Positions 25,045-31,740 of a stretch of DNA of 35,400 nt are shown in pieces. Numbering within the stretch: position 1 is the first letter of the stretch; every line of letters starts with the position of its first letter. The notes beneath the pieces are model-generated. The model did no database searches. It was not told the origin of the DNA and saw nothing but the letters and a program-made list of their open reading frames with translations. The translations under genes and the position numbers were made by a program. This stretch comes from an uncultured Oscillospiraceae bacterium (GTDB lineage: Bacteria; Bacillota; Clostridia; Oscillospirales; Acutalibacteraceae). The stretch lies in the NCBI GenBank assembly GCA_900548545.1, contig URKX01000026.1:1-35400 (forward strand), given 5' to 3'.

Positions 25045-26554
25045 TCATGTCATCGTCACTGGGGGGCTCTGGGGCGGGGTTGACGATAAGCTCGGCAATG
25101 TGGTCGTTTACCAGGCTGATCCCCAAACTGCCGGGAGCGGCATCGTCGATCTTGATAGTGACAGAATTCTCTGTTCCATCTACTGTAAAGAAAATGGTAG
25201 CGCTGGCGGCTTCGGCGGGGGCAACATGGGAATTTGTAGTTGGACCGGGCACCCCGGGTGCAGAGCCGGCATACACGTTGTAATAGGCCATTCCGTTACA
25301 CCAGCGGTTTGAGAAATAATCCCTGTTAGTACTTGTTGTCCCATCGGTACTGTTTATCTGAACTTCAACCGTCTCTGCGTCAATGCTTTCCACAGGGTTT
25401 TCGGCTCCGGCATTGTAAAGCTCCAACACGCGGTTCAGCAGGCTGTTATCGGGATTCATCAGATGATACTCGGTGCCGGTGGCGCCAGAAGAAGTCTTTT
25501 GCGCGTACAGTATAGTGTCATCGCTGATGGGCTCGTAGGGTAGGAAGGGGTCGCCGCCGCCTACCGAGTGATCCCAATTGACAAACTGATACTGAGAGCC
25601 GTTTCCGTACACAGGGTCAGCGGGCATCTCATTGCCGGGCAGATAGGGGCTGCCTGTGGTCACAAAGGCCACGTGGTAAAGGGACCAAGTGGTGGATTCC
25701 CCATCGTTCTCGTTATAGAACGCCACAAGGGAAGTGCCATTGTTGTTGGCTTCGATGTTGTAGATAGAGGAACCGCCTGCCGACTTGTTGACGTAGCGCA
25801 GGCTGCCGGAGTAGACACGCAGGGTTTCGGGTCCATCCGCCCCATCCAATGTATAGGTTATCTCGATGTAGCGGATATTCTCAGGAACGCCTTTGCCATT
25901 GGATGCATTAGAGAGACTATAATAATGGTAATCTAACTGATTTCCAGCAGTTTGGAAATCAAGCAATTCTTGCTCATGCGTGTCCACCTTATAAGAGTCC
26001 ACGAAGCGCATTGTCACACCGTTGATCTCTGTGTTCTCATCAATGCCTTCCACACCGGCCGTATACAGCAGCTTCAGCATATCGTGGTCGAAAGCGCGGT
26101 ATTCAATGATGCCGATGCCCGGATCGATCGTATCGCCTTCAATGCTGGGAAGCTCTAGCGGGTCACATAGGGTGACGGTGAATATCGCAGGGGCATTGCC
26201 TGTAAGCGACAACCGGCATTCATAGCTGTCTTTGTGCAAATAATGCACAGTTGAAGAACTGGAATTTGGAGTGTCGACCGACACGCTTTCAATGTCATAT
26301 GTCTCTGCGTATGTTCCTATCAGGCTAAGGGTGATAGGCTGGTCTGCTAGTTGAGAATCGTGTACTTCGTATTCGTCCAGTGTCTGGCTCTTGTACTGTA
26401 CCACGACTTTTATCGTTTTCTCAACCTTCCCGGTATCATAGCCCAGTTTGACAATTCCCTGGCCCGACGCTTCCGCCGCGCTTGCTGTCACAGGGATCAT
26501 GCTAACAACCAGGACCAAAGCAAGCAGCGCCGCCAGAAATTTTCGTGTTTTCAT
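25028..26554 (-). CDS. SLH-domain surface protein, N-terminal part with signal peptide
   Basis: A secreted protein start: MKTRKFLAALLALVLVVSM followed by Ala-rich ASAA, a Sec signal of about 27 residues. The remaining 480 residues are beta-rich, low in Cys, with two segments resembling each other around LKLLYTAGVEG and LELYNAGAENP. A block near YGNGSQYQFVNWDHSV resembles the InlB-type beta-repeat. The ATG at 26554 has AAAGGAGG nine bases upstream. Translation ends at 25028-25030 just after MTGGGG, whereas the next frame continues with an uninterrupted sequence to three SLH domains, so the stop is caused by one extra base in a G5 tract. Expression is probably set by the invertible promoter at 26674-26945. 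Confidence 0.88.
   Translation of the reverse strand: MKTRKFLAALLALVLVVSMIPVTASAAEASGQGIVKLGYDTGKVEKTIKVVVQYKSQTLDEYEVHDSQLADQPITLSLIGTYAETYDIESVSVDTPNSSSSTVHYLHKDSYECRLSLTGNAPAIFTVTLCDPLELPSIEGDTIDPGIGIIEYRAFDHDMLKLLYTAGVEGIDENTEINGVTMRFVDSYKVDTHEQELLDFQTAGNQLDYHYYSLSNASNGKGVPENIRYIEITYTLDGADGPETLRVYSGSLRYVNKSAGGSSIYNIEANNNGTSLVAFYNENDGESTTWSLYHVAFVTTGSPYLPGNEMPADPVYGNGSQYQFVNWDHSVGGGDPFLPYEPISDDTILYAQKTSSGATGTEYHLMNPDNSLLNRVLELYNAGAENPVESIDAETVEVQINSTDGTTSTNRDYFSNRWCNGMAYYNVYAGSAPGVPGPTTNSHVAPAEAASATIFFTVDGTENSVTIKIDDAAPGSLGISLVNDHIAELIVNPAPEPPSDDDMTGGGG
25032..25036 (-). other. G5 tract with +1 frameshift inside the surface-protein gene
   Basis: On the minus strand the tract reads GGC GGC GGG GGA TGA (stop). 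Removing one G, or a +1 slip of the GGG codon, gives GGC GGC GGG GAT GAT CCC, which leads into the open frame of the SLH half. The sequence on both sides continues without other stops. Confidence 0.8.
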
Positions 26555-26566
26555 GGATATCCTCCT

Positions 26567-26686
26567 TTACAGTTTAAATCCGTTTGCTTCCTTCAGGACG
26601 CTGTTTTTTCTATCCGCAGCAGTCACCTCCTCCGGTTCCAGGCATCCGGATATGCAAGGGGCAGCGGGCGTATGCAAAATAAGCAT
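26567..26686 (-). CDS. Possible 39-codon leader ORF before the surface-protein gene
   Basis: An ATG at 26686, inside the left inverted repeat, opens a 39-codon frame beginning MLILHTPAAP and ending ..KEANGFKL. Its TAA (26567-26569) overlaps the Shine-Dalgarno site of the surface-protein gene. Upstream bases are AAAGGGATAAA in this orientation, and would be AAAGGACAGA after inversion, so a weak ribosome site exists either way. It could couple translation to the surface-protein gene. An internal GTG with GGAGGAGG upstream offers a 19-codon alternative. No homology recognised; it may not be translated. Confidence 0.3.
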   Translation of the reverse strand: MLILHTPAAPCISGCLEPEEVTAADRKNSVLKEANGFKL

Positions 26687-26687
26687 T
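26674..26687 (+). repeat. Left inverted repeat of the invertible promoter segment
   Basis: GCAAAATAAGCATT is the exact reverse complement of 26932-26945. The similarity continues imperfectly on both sides (GCGT outside; TCC and TTTG inside). It lies 119 bp upstream of the surface-protein start. Confidence 0.85.
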
Positions 26688-26779
26688 TTATCCCTTTGGG
26701 CGGACGCTTTATCCTCTGCGGCGGGTTTCGGCAAAGGAAAATCCGTTGCCGTTCTATGCGAAACCCCGAAAAAGGGCGT

Positions 26780-26826
26780 AAAAACCAAGGCCACGTGAGG
26801 AAAACGCTCATGCGGTCTTGGTTTTT
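26780..26826 (-). terminator. Bidirectional terminator inside the invertible segment
   Basis: AAAAACCAAGGCCACGTGAG (26780-26799) pairs with CTCATGCGGTCTTGGTTTTT (26807-26826) with one mismatch and two wobbles, around a seven-base loop. It has T tracts in both orientations. It lies nearly in the middle of the segment, so inversion would leave it in place. It should stop transcription coming from the recombinase gene. Confidence 0.85.
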
Positions 26827-26850
26827 CATACCCAAATCGGAGAAAATCGC

Positions 26851-26879
26851 TTGAAAAGGAGGGTATAAAGTGCTATGAT
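26851..26879 (+). promoter_or_regulatory. Invertible promoter, now pointing away from the surface-protein gene
   Basis: TTGAAA (26851-26856), a 17-bp spacer and TATGAT (26874-26879) on the plus strand. In this orientation it reads antisense into the end of the recombinase gene. After inversion between the flanking repeats it would lie at about 26740-26768 on the minus strand and give the surface-protein mRNA a leader of about 180 nt. Confidence 0.75.
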
Positions 26880-26931
26880 ACAAGTAGTTTATATGTAGGG
26901 GAACTTTTGCCCGCTGCGGTGCAAAGGACAG

Positions 26932-26945
26932 AATGCTTATTTTGC
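26932..26945 (-). repeat. Right inverted repeat of the invertible promoter segment
   Basis: AATGCTTATTTTGC, exact reverse complement of the left repeat at 26674-26687. It abuts the stop codon of the recombinase gene (26946-26948). Confidence 0.85.
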
Positions 26946-27782
26946 CTAAACGCTCAAACGCATCCTGTTCAGGATCCCGGCGTGTTCCGCTCCGGTGGAA
27001 ATGAGGTAAATCCGGGTGGTTTCAATGCTGGAGTGCCCCAGCACATCGGCCAGTTTCACCACATCCCGGCACACCTTGTAAAAGGACCGGGCGAAAAGAT
27101 GCCGCAGGTTATGGGGGAATACTTTGGAGGGTTCTACGCCCGCCGTCTTGCACAGGCGTTTCATCTCAGCCCAAATCTGCCGTCGGGACAGGCCTCTTCC
27201 GCTTCTGGTGAGGAAAACCTCACCGGAGGCGATTTTTTGTGTCCTGGCGTACTTTTTCAGCTTCCGGCACAGCTTACCGGGCAGTAGGATGGTACGCAGC
27301 TTGCCTTTTAGGGAAATCGTAGTTTGTCCTGTTTGAACGGCTTCCATGGTGATATATTTCACTTCGCTCACCCGGATGCCTGTGGCGCAGATGGTTTCGA
27401 TCAGCAGTTCCAGCCGGCGCCGCCCCAGGCTGTGGGCGGCGGCCAGCAAACGTTCATATTCGCCCTGCGTGAGCTCCCGCCGCTCGTCCCGGAACAGCTT
27501 GCGCTGGAGCTTTAAGGATTTGATTTTGTATTCTTTCCATCCCAGGAATGCGATAAAGCGGTTCACCGCCGCCACCATGGAGTTGACCGTGGCCGGGGCA
27601 TAGCCGGTTTCCAGCAAATGGGATTTCCACTGGTTGCAAAGTTCCGGCGTGATGGGACGGCCCCTTAGCCAGGCGGCAAAGGCATGGGCGTGTCGCAGGT
27701 AGTTTTCCACCGTGCCGGGGGCGCGCTCTTCCTGGCGGAGCTCAACGGCAAACTGACGGATCTTTTCGTGGATGTGGCACAT
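26946..27782 (-). CDS. Tyrosine recombinase, probable promoter invertase
   Basis: A 278-residue site-specific recombinase. The N-terminal SAM-like core-binding domain spans about 1-95 and the catalytic domain about 100-278. Catalytic residues are all present: R137 (ATGIRVSE), K159 or K161 in the beta-hairpin, H224 and R227 (PHNLRH), H250 (LGHSS) and nucleophile Y259 (RIYL). It is compact and has no phage neighbours, so it is unlikely to be a prophage integrase. Its stop touches the right inverted repeat of the switch it probably flips. The ATG at 27782 has GGAGG eight bases upstream, within the loop of a small hairpin (27782-27811). Functionally comparable to RecV acting on the C. difficile cwpV switch. 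Confidence 0.92.
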   Translation of the reverse strand: MCHIHEKIRQFAVELRQEERAPGTVENYLRHAHAFAAWLRGRPITPELCNQWKSHLLETGYAPATVNSMVAAVNRFIAFLGWKEYKIKSLKLQRKLFRDERRELTQGEYERLLAAAHSLGRRRLELLIETICATGIRVSEVKYITMEAVQTGQTTISLKGKLRTILLPGKLCRKLKKYARTQKIASGEVFLTRSGRGLSRRQIWAEMKRLCKTAGVEPSKVFPHNLRHLFARSFYKVCRDVVKLADVLGHSSIETTRIYLISTGAEHAGILNRMRLSV

Positions 27783-27811
27783 AAAGCAAGCCTCCTTCTC
27801 GGTTTGCTTTA
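27782..27811 (-). promoter_or_regulatory. Hairpin around the recombinase ribosome binding site
   Basis: TAAAGCAA (27782-27789) and TTGCTTTA (27804-27811) form an 8-bp stem. Its loop contains the GGAGG of the recombinase and its 3' arm touches the ATG. It may tune translation of the recombinase. Confidence 0.5.
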
Positions 27812-27840
27812 TTGTACCGTGAAGGAAGCTGTGTATACAA
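27811..27840 (-). promoter_or_regulatory. Promoter of the recombinase gene
   Basis: On the minus strand TTGTAT (27835-27840), 18-bp spacer and TACAAT (27811-27816), just upstream of the start. Transcript leader is very short, about 25 nt. Confidence 0.6.
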
Positions 27841-27922
27841 AGCGGGACGTTTTTTTAAAAATTGTACCGGCTGTGGTTCACAGGCTATGGGTGCCCAATG
27901 CAGACGACTTGAATGGTTTACA

Positions 27923-27950
27923 AAAAGGCTGGAAGAAATTCCAGCCTTTT
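27923..27950. terminator. Bidirectional terminator
   Basis: AAAAGGCTGGAA (27923-27934) pairs perfectly with TTCCAGCCTTTT (27939-27950) over a GAAA tetraloop. It lies in the otherwise gene-free stretch 27783-28266, and insulates the recombinase from its neighbours. Confidence 0.85.
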
Positions 27951-28140
27951 CCATGCCCGGAATGGAGGTTGCCCCACAGGGTAAGGCCCCGGTGAACTGC
28001 CGGGAGATGCTCTTTGGAATGAAGCGCCTGCCTTTTCCTGCGGAAATGCTTATGAGCCATAAAACAACGCATGAGATTTGATAGACAGCAGCCTATTTAT
28101 CCGAAAAAATTTGTAGATAAAAAGCTGGTATGAAAAAAGC

Positions 28141-28168
28141 AAAAAAACGGCTCAAAGCCGCTTTTTTT
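28141..28168. terminator. Bidirectional terminator
   Basis: CGGCT (28148-28152) and AGCCG (28156-28160) form a short stem flanked by A7 and, after one C, T7. It lies upstream of the XRE gene's promoter. Confidence 0.75.
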
Positions 28169-28189
28169 AAAGGTGTTAAGATGCATTGC

Positions 28190-28218
28190 TTGTGGCAACG
28201 GGCAGTTTTGATTACAAT
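28190..28218 (+). promoter_or_regulatory. Promoter of the XRE-family gene
   Basis: TTGTGG (28190-28195), a 17-bp spacer and TACAAT (28213-28218), about 50 bp before the start codon. Confidence 0.55.
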
Positions 28219-28266
28219 AAGGGCAGCAATCAAAAGAAAAATGCTGTAGAAAGGAGGATGTCCTTA

Positions 28267-28776
28267 ATGCTCAACGAAAACATGAAAGCAATCAGAAAAT
28301 CAAAAGGACTTTCCCAACAGGAGCTTGCTGTCAAGCTGAATGTTGTGCGGCAAACAGTTTCTAAATGGGAGCAAGGGTTGTCGGTTCCCGACTCTGATAT
28401 GTTAATCTCTTTATCAGAAGTGCTTGAAACACCGGTAAGCATATTATTGGGAGAAACTGTAATTGAAACCGAGGCTGATCGCTTACAGGCAATTTCCGAA
28501 AAATTGGAGGTGATAAATCTGCAACTGGCACAAAGGAATGCCACAAGAAGAAAAATTATTCGTTGGCTGCTTTTTTCATTATGCGCAATTATAGTAATGA
28601 TTTTCGCTGTTCTAGCAATATGGAGTAGTCCTTATTTGGGTTGGGATTATGGTGACCCTGAAACCGCTGTCCTTGGAGTGGCCTTCCACTCATTTGAATG
28701 GCTGTTTGTTAGAGTAGCGCCGATTATCTTGACTGCCGCAATCATTGGAATTTTCTTTACATTCAAGAAATCCTGA
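28267..28776 (+). CDS. Membrane-tethered XRE-family regulator
   Basis: A protein of 169 residues with an N-terminal XRE/Cro helix-turn-helix (about 4-60; GLSQQELAVKLNVVRQTVSK is the signature) followed by a short coiled linker and two hydrophobic helices (about 100-120 and 145-165). DNA binding is cytosolic and the C-terminus is in the membrane. Such proteins are common in Firmicutes and often control a neighbouring membrane protein or transporter. ATG at 28267 with GGAGG nine bases upstream is chosen over the ATG at 28258, which touches the GGAGG. It lies 26 bp before the next gene and is probably cotranscribed with it. The AT content is higher than in neighbouring genes, which hints at acquisition. 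Confidence 0.88.
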   Translation: MLNENMKAIRKSKGLSQQELAVKLNVVRQTVSKWEQGLSVPDSDMLISLSEVLETPVSILLGETVIETEADRLQAISEKLEVINLQLAQRNATRRKIIRWLLFSLCAIIVMIFAVLAIWSSPYLGWDYGDPETAVLGVAFHSFEWLFVRVAPIILTAAIIGIFFTFKKS

Positions 28777-28802
28777 ACGGATAAACAGGGGTGTTTCTGA
28801 AC

Positions 28803-29276
28803 ATGAAGAAAAAGGTAATTGGAATTATTGCCGCGATAGTGGTTGTGCTGGGACTGGGCCTTGTAGCGTATAATCAGGTAATTCCTGACAAGTATGTACC
28901 TGCCGCTGACGAAATAGCCCTGCACATTCAATTCGATACGGAAGAAGATGTTGGATTGCTGGTTTATGATTACCGCATAGATAGCCATGAATACAGTGGA
29001 GGCATATCAAATGCAGATAAATCGTTCATCAAGCGTGATTCTGATACAATCGTCGTGTGGGATAAAGAAGAATTAAATACCCCCTCTGACAATTTTGAGC
29101 TGTTTATGCAATTCCGAATCATAACCGACTATGTAGCTCCCAATTATGAAAATGTATATCCAGATGCCATTACAAAATATATAGAACCTTTTTCATGGGA
29201 AGCCCGCTTTGGCGAAACATATTTTATTACTATCACTGGCGGGAAAACCAATGGATATAAAGCTGTATGGGACTAA
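28803..29276 (+). CDS. Small membrane-anchored extracytoplasmic protein, unknown family
   Basis: A protein of 157 residues that starts MKKKVIGIIAAIVVVLGLG, a signal anchor, followed by an acidic soluble domain of about 130 residues rich in Asp, Tyr and Glu. No lipobox or known domain is recognised. The ATG at 28803 has GGGG about ten bases upstream; GTG at 28791 is an in-frame alternative. It follows the XRE regulator and shares its higher AT content, so the pair probably forms a unit in which the regulator responds to, or controls, this protein (inference). Confidence 0.7.
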   Translation: MKKKVIGIIAAIVVVLGLGLVAYNQVIPDKYVPAADEIALHIQFDTEEDVGLLVYDYRIDSHEYSGGISNADKSFIKRDSDTIVVWDKEELNTPSDNFELFMQFRIITDYVAPNYENVYPDAITKYIEPFSWEARFGETYFITITGGKTNGYKAVWD

Positions 29277-29610
29277 TTTTACCGGAGAATATGGCAAAAA
29301 TGACCGAGATAGGCTGTGATGTGAAAGTTGGCAAACTGAAGCTGGAAGCCAGCAAAGGGGCTGTGCCGCTTGCGCGCACTCGTCCCTCGGCACGTGATTT
29401 GGGAGTAGCTGTGGGAGGGTGCGGCTGGCAGCGGGGATGGCCCGGTGCCGTATGGTTTCTTACGTAATCCTGAAAACCGGCGGTGCTGGTGGAGGGGGGA
29501 GGAGGGAAGCAAGCACCGCAGCGGGTGTAAGAGGCTGCATGATATCTAGATAAAGGGGGACTTTAAGTGAATGCTAGTTTGTCCTTTCTTCCAAAATACA
29601 AGAATAGTTC

Positions 29611-29639
29611 TTGACATCTGTGGGAAAGCAAGCTATCCT
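29611..29639 (+). promoter_or_regulatory. Promoter of the FecCD-type ABC operon
   Basis: TTGACA (29611-29616), a 17-bp spacer and TATCCT (29634-29639). The 29277-29610 stretch upstream holds no gene I recognise. The longest frame of the permease would start inside this promoter and is rejected. Confidence 0.75.
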
Positions 29640-29644
29640 AAATA

Positions 29645-29800
29645 AAGGATTTTGGCAGGAAGCCAATGGGAAAGCGCGAATGCTTTCGAAAATGGACCGT
29701 TGTTTTGAAAATAGTGGACATATCATACATAGTACCTATGCGGAAACGTCAAGAAGGCGTGCTGCTTCCCAGCAGGGAAGCGGTGCGCCTTTTGTTTTGG
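29645..29800 (+). ncRNA. Structured leader with terminal attenuator; riboswitch candidate of unknown class
   Basis: Between the promoter and the GTG start lies a leader of about 215 nt. It contains several hairpins: TTGGC/GCCAA near 29655-29670 and GAAAGC/GCTTTC near 29678-29695. It ends in a 17-bp stem with only GU wobbles, AAGGCGTGCTGCTTCCC pairing with GGGAAGCGGTGCGCCTT, followed by TTTGTTTT: a strong intrinsic terminator at about 29755-29800, before the coding region. Terminator in a leader suggests regulated read-through. I checked by eye for TPP, SAM, FMN, cobalamin, lysine, purine and Moco cores and did not see them. Confidence 0.5.
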
Positions 29801-29859
29801 CTGCGGCGCACCGACAGGCGCCTATAAGAAAAGTTTGTACGGGGAAAAGAGGTAACAGT

Positions 29860-30966
29860 GTGGAGAAAGCGAGCAGCTCCAATATAGTCAAGCGTCCATT
29901 TGAGAAAAGTGCCGGTGGTATTGCGGGTTATTATCGCTCTATTCGGAAAAAATGGTTCGTTTTACTGGGGTTAACCATTATTACAGCGTTCATGATGCTG
30001 GCGTCCGCCAATGCCGGGTCATCGGAATTGTCGCTGGGGGAGGTGTGCAGGGCCTTGCTGGGCATGGGGGACGAGCGTTCTTTTGTGGTGATTTGGCGTT
30101 TGCGAATGCCTCGCGTCATTGGGGCGGTAGTTGCCGGGGCAGGGCTTGCCATTGCCGGATGTGTGATGCAGACCTGCCTGAAGAATCCATTGGCCAGCCC
30201 CTCCACGCTGGGGGTGTCGGCGGCGGCTACTTTTGGCGCCAATTTTTCTATCATTGTGCTGGGGGCGGGGGCTGTGATCAGCGCCTCTTCCGGCGCAGTG
30301 ACTATCTCCCGGCCCTACTTGGTGACGGTGAGCGCGTTTGCGTGTTCCTTGGGGGCGGTGCTGCTGATCCTGGCCCTATCTAGGCTGCGCGGCTTTTCAC
30401 CGGAGTCTATCGTGCTGGCTGGCACAGCCCTCAGCTCCCTGTTTACCGCCGGGACGACAATAATCCAATATTTTGGCGATGACATGGGCATTGCCGCTGC
30501 GGTATTTTGGACGTTTGGCGACCTGGGCCGCGTCTCCTGGCAGGAGAACGGCATGATGGCTTTGGCGGTAGGGGCGGCCCTGGTGTATTTTCTCTTTATG
30601 CGTTGGAATTACAACGCCATGGCAAACGGCGAGGAGCTCGCCCGAAGCCTGGGGGTGAAAACCAGCCGTGTGCGGTTTTGGGGATTGCTGCTTTCCTCCT
30701 TGCTGACAGCGGTCTGTGTGGCTTTTATGGGGATGATCGGCTTTATTGGTCTGATCGCTCCGCAAATTATGAAAAGGATGATCGGCTCGGACCACCGGTT
30801 CCTAATCCCCGCGTCTGCTTTGCTGGGGGCCGCGGTGCTGCTCTTGGCGGATACGGTAGCCCGTTCGGTAATTTCTCCCGTCATCCTGCCGGTGGGGGCG
30901 GTAACGTCCCTTTTAGGGGCGCCCCTTTTCTTTTATCTGCTGTTAAGGGGGAGAAAAGCAAAATGA
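29860..30966 (+). CDS. FecCD-family ABC transporter permease
   Basis: An inner-membrane permease of 368 residues with about ten transmembrane helices, the BtuC/FecCD fold for uptake of metal chelates, haem, corrinoids or molybdate-type anions. RMPRVIGAVVAGAGLAIAGC, NPLASPSTLGVSAAATFGA and GLIAPQIMKRMIGSDHR are typical blocks. The start is GTG at 29860 with AGAGG seven bases upstream. The N-terminal 50 residues are longer than usual and hydrophilic. It overlaps the ATPase gene by 4 bp. Substrate is unknown; the FmdE-like partner points towards molybdenum/tungsten or iron-type metal supply (inference). Confidence 0.94.
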   Translation: MEKASSSNIVKRPFEKSAGGIAGYYRSIRKKWFVLLGLTIITAFMMLASANAGSSELSLGEVCRALLGMGDERSFVVIWRLRMPRVIGAVVAGAGLAIAGCVMQTCLKNPLASPSTLGVSAAATFGANFSIIVLGAGAVISASSGAVTISRPYLVTVSAFACSLGAVLLILALSRLRGFSPESIVLAGTALSSLFTAGTTIIQYFGDDMGIAAAVFWTFGDLGRVSWQENGMMALAVGAALVYFLFMRWNYNAMANGEELARSLGVKTSRVRFWGLLLSSLLTAVCVAFMGMIGFIGLIAPQIMKRMIGSDHRFLIPASALLGAAVLLLADTVARSVISPVILPVGAVTSLLGAPLFFYLLLRGRKAK

Positions 30967-31718
30967 GATTGGAAGTGCGGGAACTTCGATACGGCTACAC
31001 CCCAGAGCGGGAGGTGGTGAAGGGAGTGTCCTTCGCTGTTCAGGCGGGGGAGTGTATGGCGGTGCTGGGGACGAATGGTGTGGGAAAGACCACCATGCTC
31101 AAATGCATCAACCGCATTTTGCGGCCCACGGCAGGGGAAGTATTGGTGGATGGGCTGCCTGTCCGCCGGCTTTCTGGGCGGGAGCTGGCCCAGCGGATCG
31201 GCTATGTCCCCCAGGGGTGTGAATTTGCGGATAGCTCGGTATTCGACGCAGTGCTGTTGGGGCGCAAGCCGTTTCTTCAGTGGGACGTGACGAAGGGGGA
31301 TCTGGAGATCGTACAGGAAGTGCTGAAGCGGATGGGCCTGGAGGAATATGCCAACCGGGATGTGAACGCCCTCTCTGGCGGGGAGCAGCAAAAAGTGTCC
31401 ATTGCCAGGGCGCTGGCCCAGCAAGCGCCGGTGCTGCTGTTCGACGAGCCCACCAGCAGCCTGGACTTGCGCAACCAATTGGAGGTGCTGGATATTACAA
31501 AGCAGGTGGTGCGCCAGCAGGCCCTGGCGGCGGTGGTTATCCTCCACGATTTGAACCTGGCCCTGCGCTTTGCTGACAGATTTTTGGTGATGAAGGATGG
31601 GGCGGTGCTTGCCCTAGGAGGGCGGGAAGTGGTAGACCGGGAGATGATTTGGGAAGTGTACGGCGTCCGGGCACAGGTGCTGGAAGTGGACGGGCGGCCG
31701 GTGGTGGTTCCCCGATGA
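30963..31718 (+). CDS. ABC transporter ATP-binding protein (FepC/BtuD type)
   Basis: The ATPase subunit, 251 residues. Walker A is GTNGVGKTT, the signature is LSGGEQQKVSIARAL, Walker B VLLFDEPTSSLD and the H-loop histidine is in VILHDLNLALRFADR. These match importers of iron complexes or corrinoids. The ATG at 30963 overlaps the permease TGA (ATGA), so the longer frame from 30507 is a shadow. It powers the permease at 29860; the downstream binding protein lies 22 bp away. Confidence 0.95.
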   Translation: MRLEVRELRYGYTPEREVVKGVSFAVQAGECMAVLGTNGVGKTTMLKCINRILRPTAGEVLVDGLPVRRLSGRELAQRIGYVPQGCEFADSSVFDAVLLGRKPFLQWDVTKGDLEIVQEVLKRMGLEEYANRDVNALSGGEQQKVSIARALAQQAPVLLFDEPTSSLDLRNQLEVLDITKQVVRQQALAAVVILHDLNLALRFADRFLVMKDGAVLALGGREVVDREMIWEVYGVRAQVLEVDGRPVVVPR

Positions 31719-31740
31719 CCGTTGTGAAAGGAGTTTTCGT

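Noticed and set aside
26661..26669. GCAGCGGGC inverted pair with 26910-26918 as part of the recombination site
   Set aside because: Only 9 bp and in the wrong order relative to the 14-bp repeats; expected by chance at this distance.
26907..27287. Plus-strand ORF downstream of the invertible promoter
   Set aside because: Fully antisense to the recombinase and without a good start; shadow frame. The promoter in this orientation reads into it only because it is in the OFF state.
26946..27782. Prophage or integrative element integrase
   Set aside because: No phage, relaxase or attachment-site genes nearby; adjacency to inverted repeats and a promoter favours a DNA invertase.
29513..29525. GCACCGCAGCGGG also present (inverted) near 26910-26922, possible third switch site
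   Set aside because: A 13-bp match in 35 kb is expected by chance and has no other shared sequence.
29645..29860. Cobalamin riboswitch before the FecCD operon
   Set aside because: No B12-box or GCCACTG core visible; left as unknown class.
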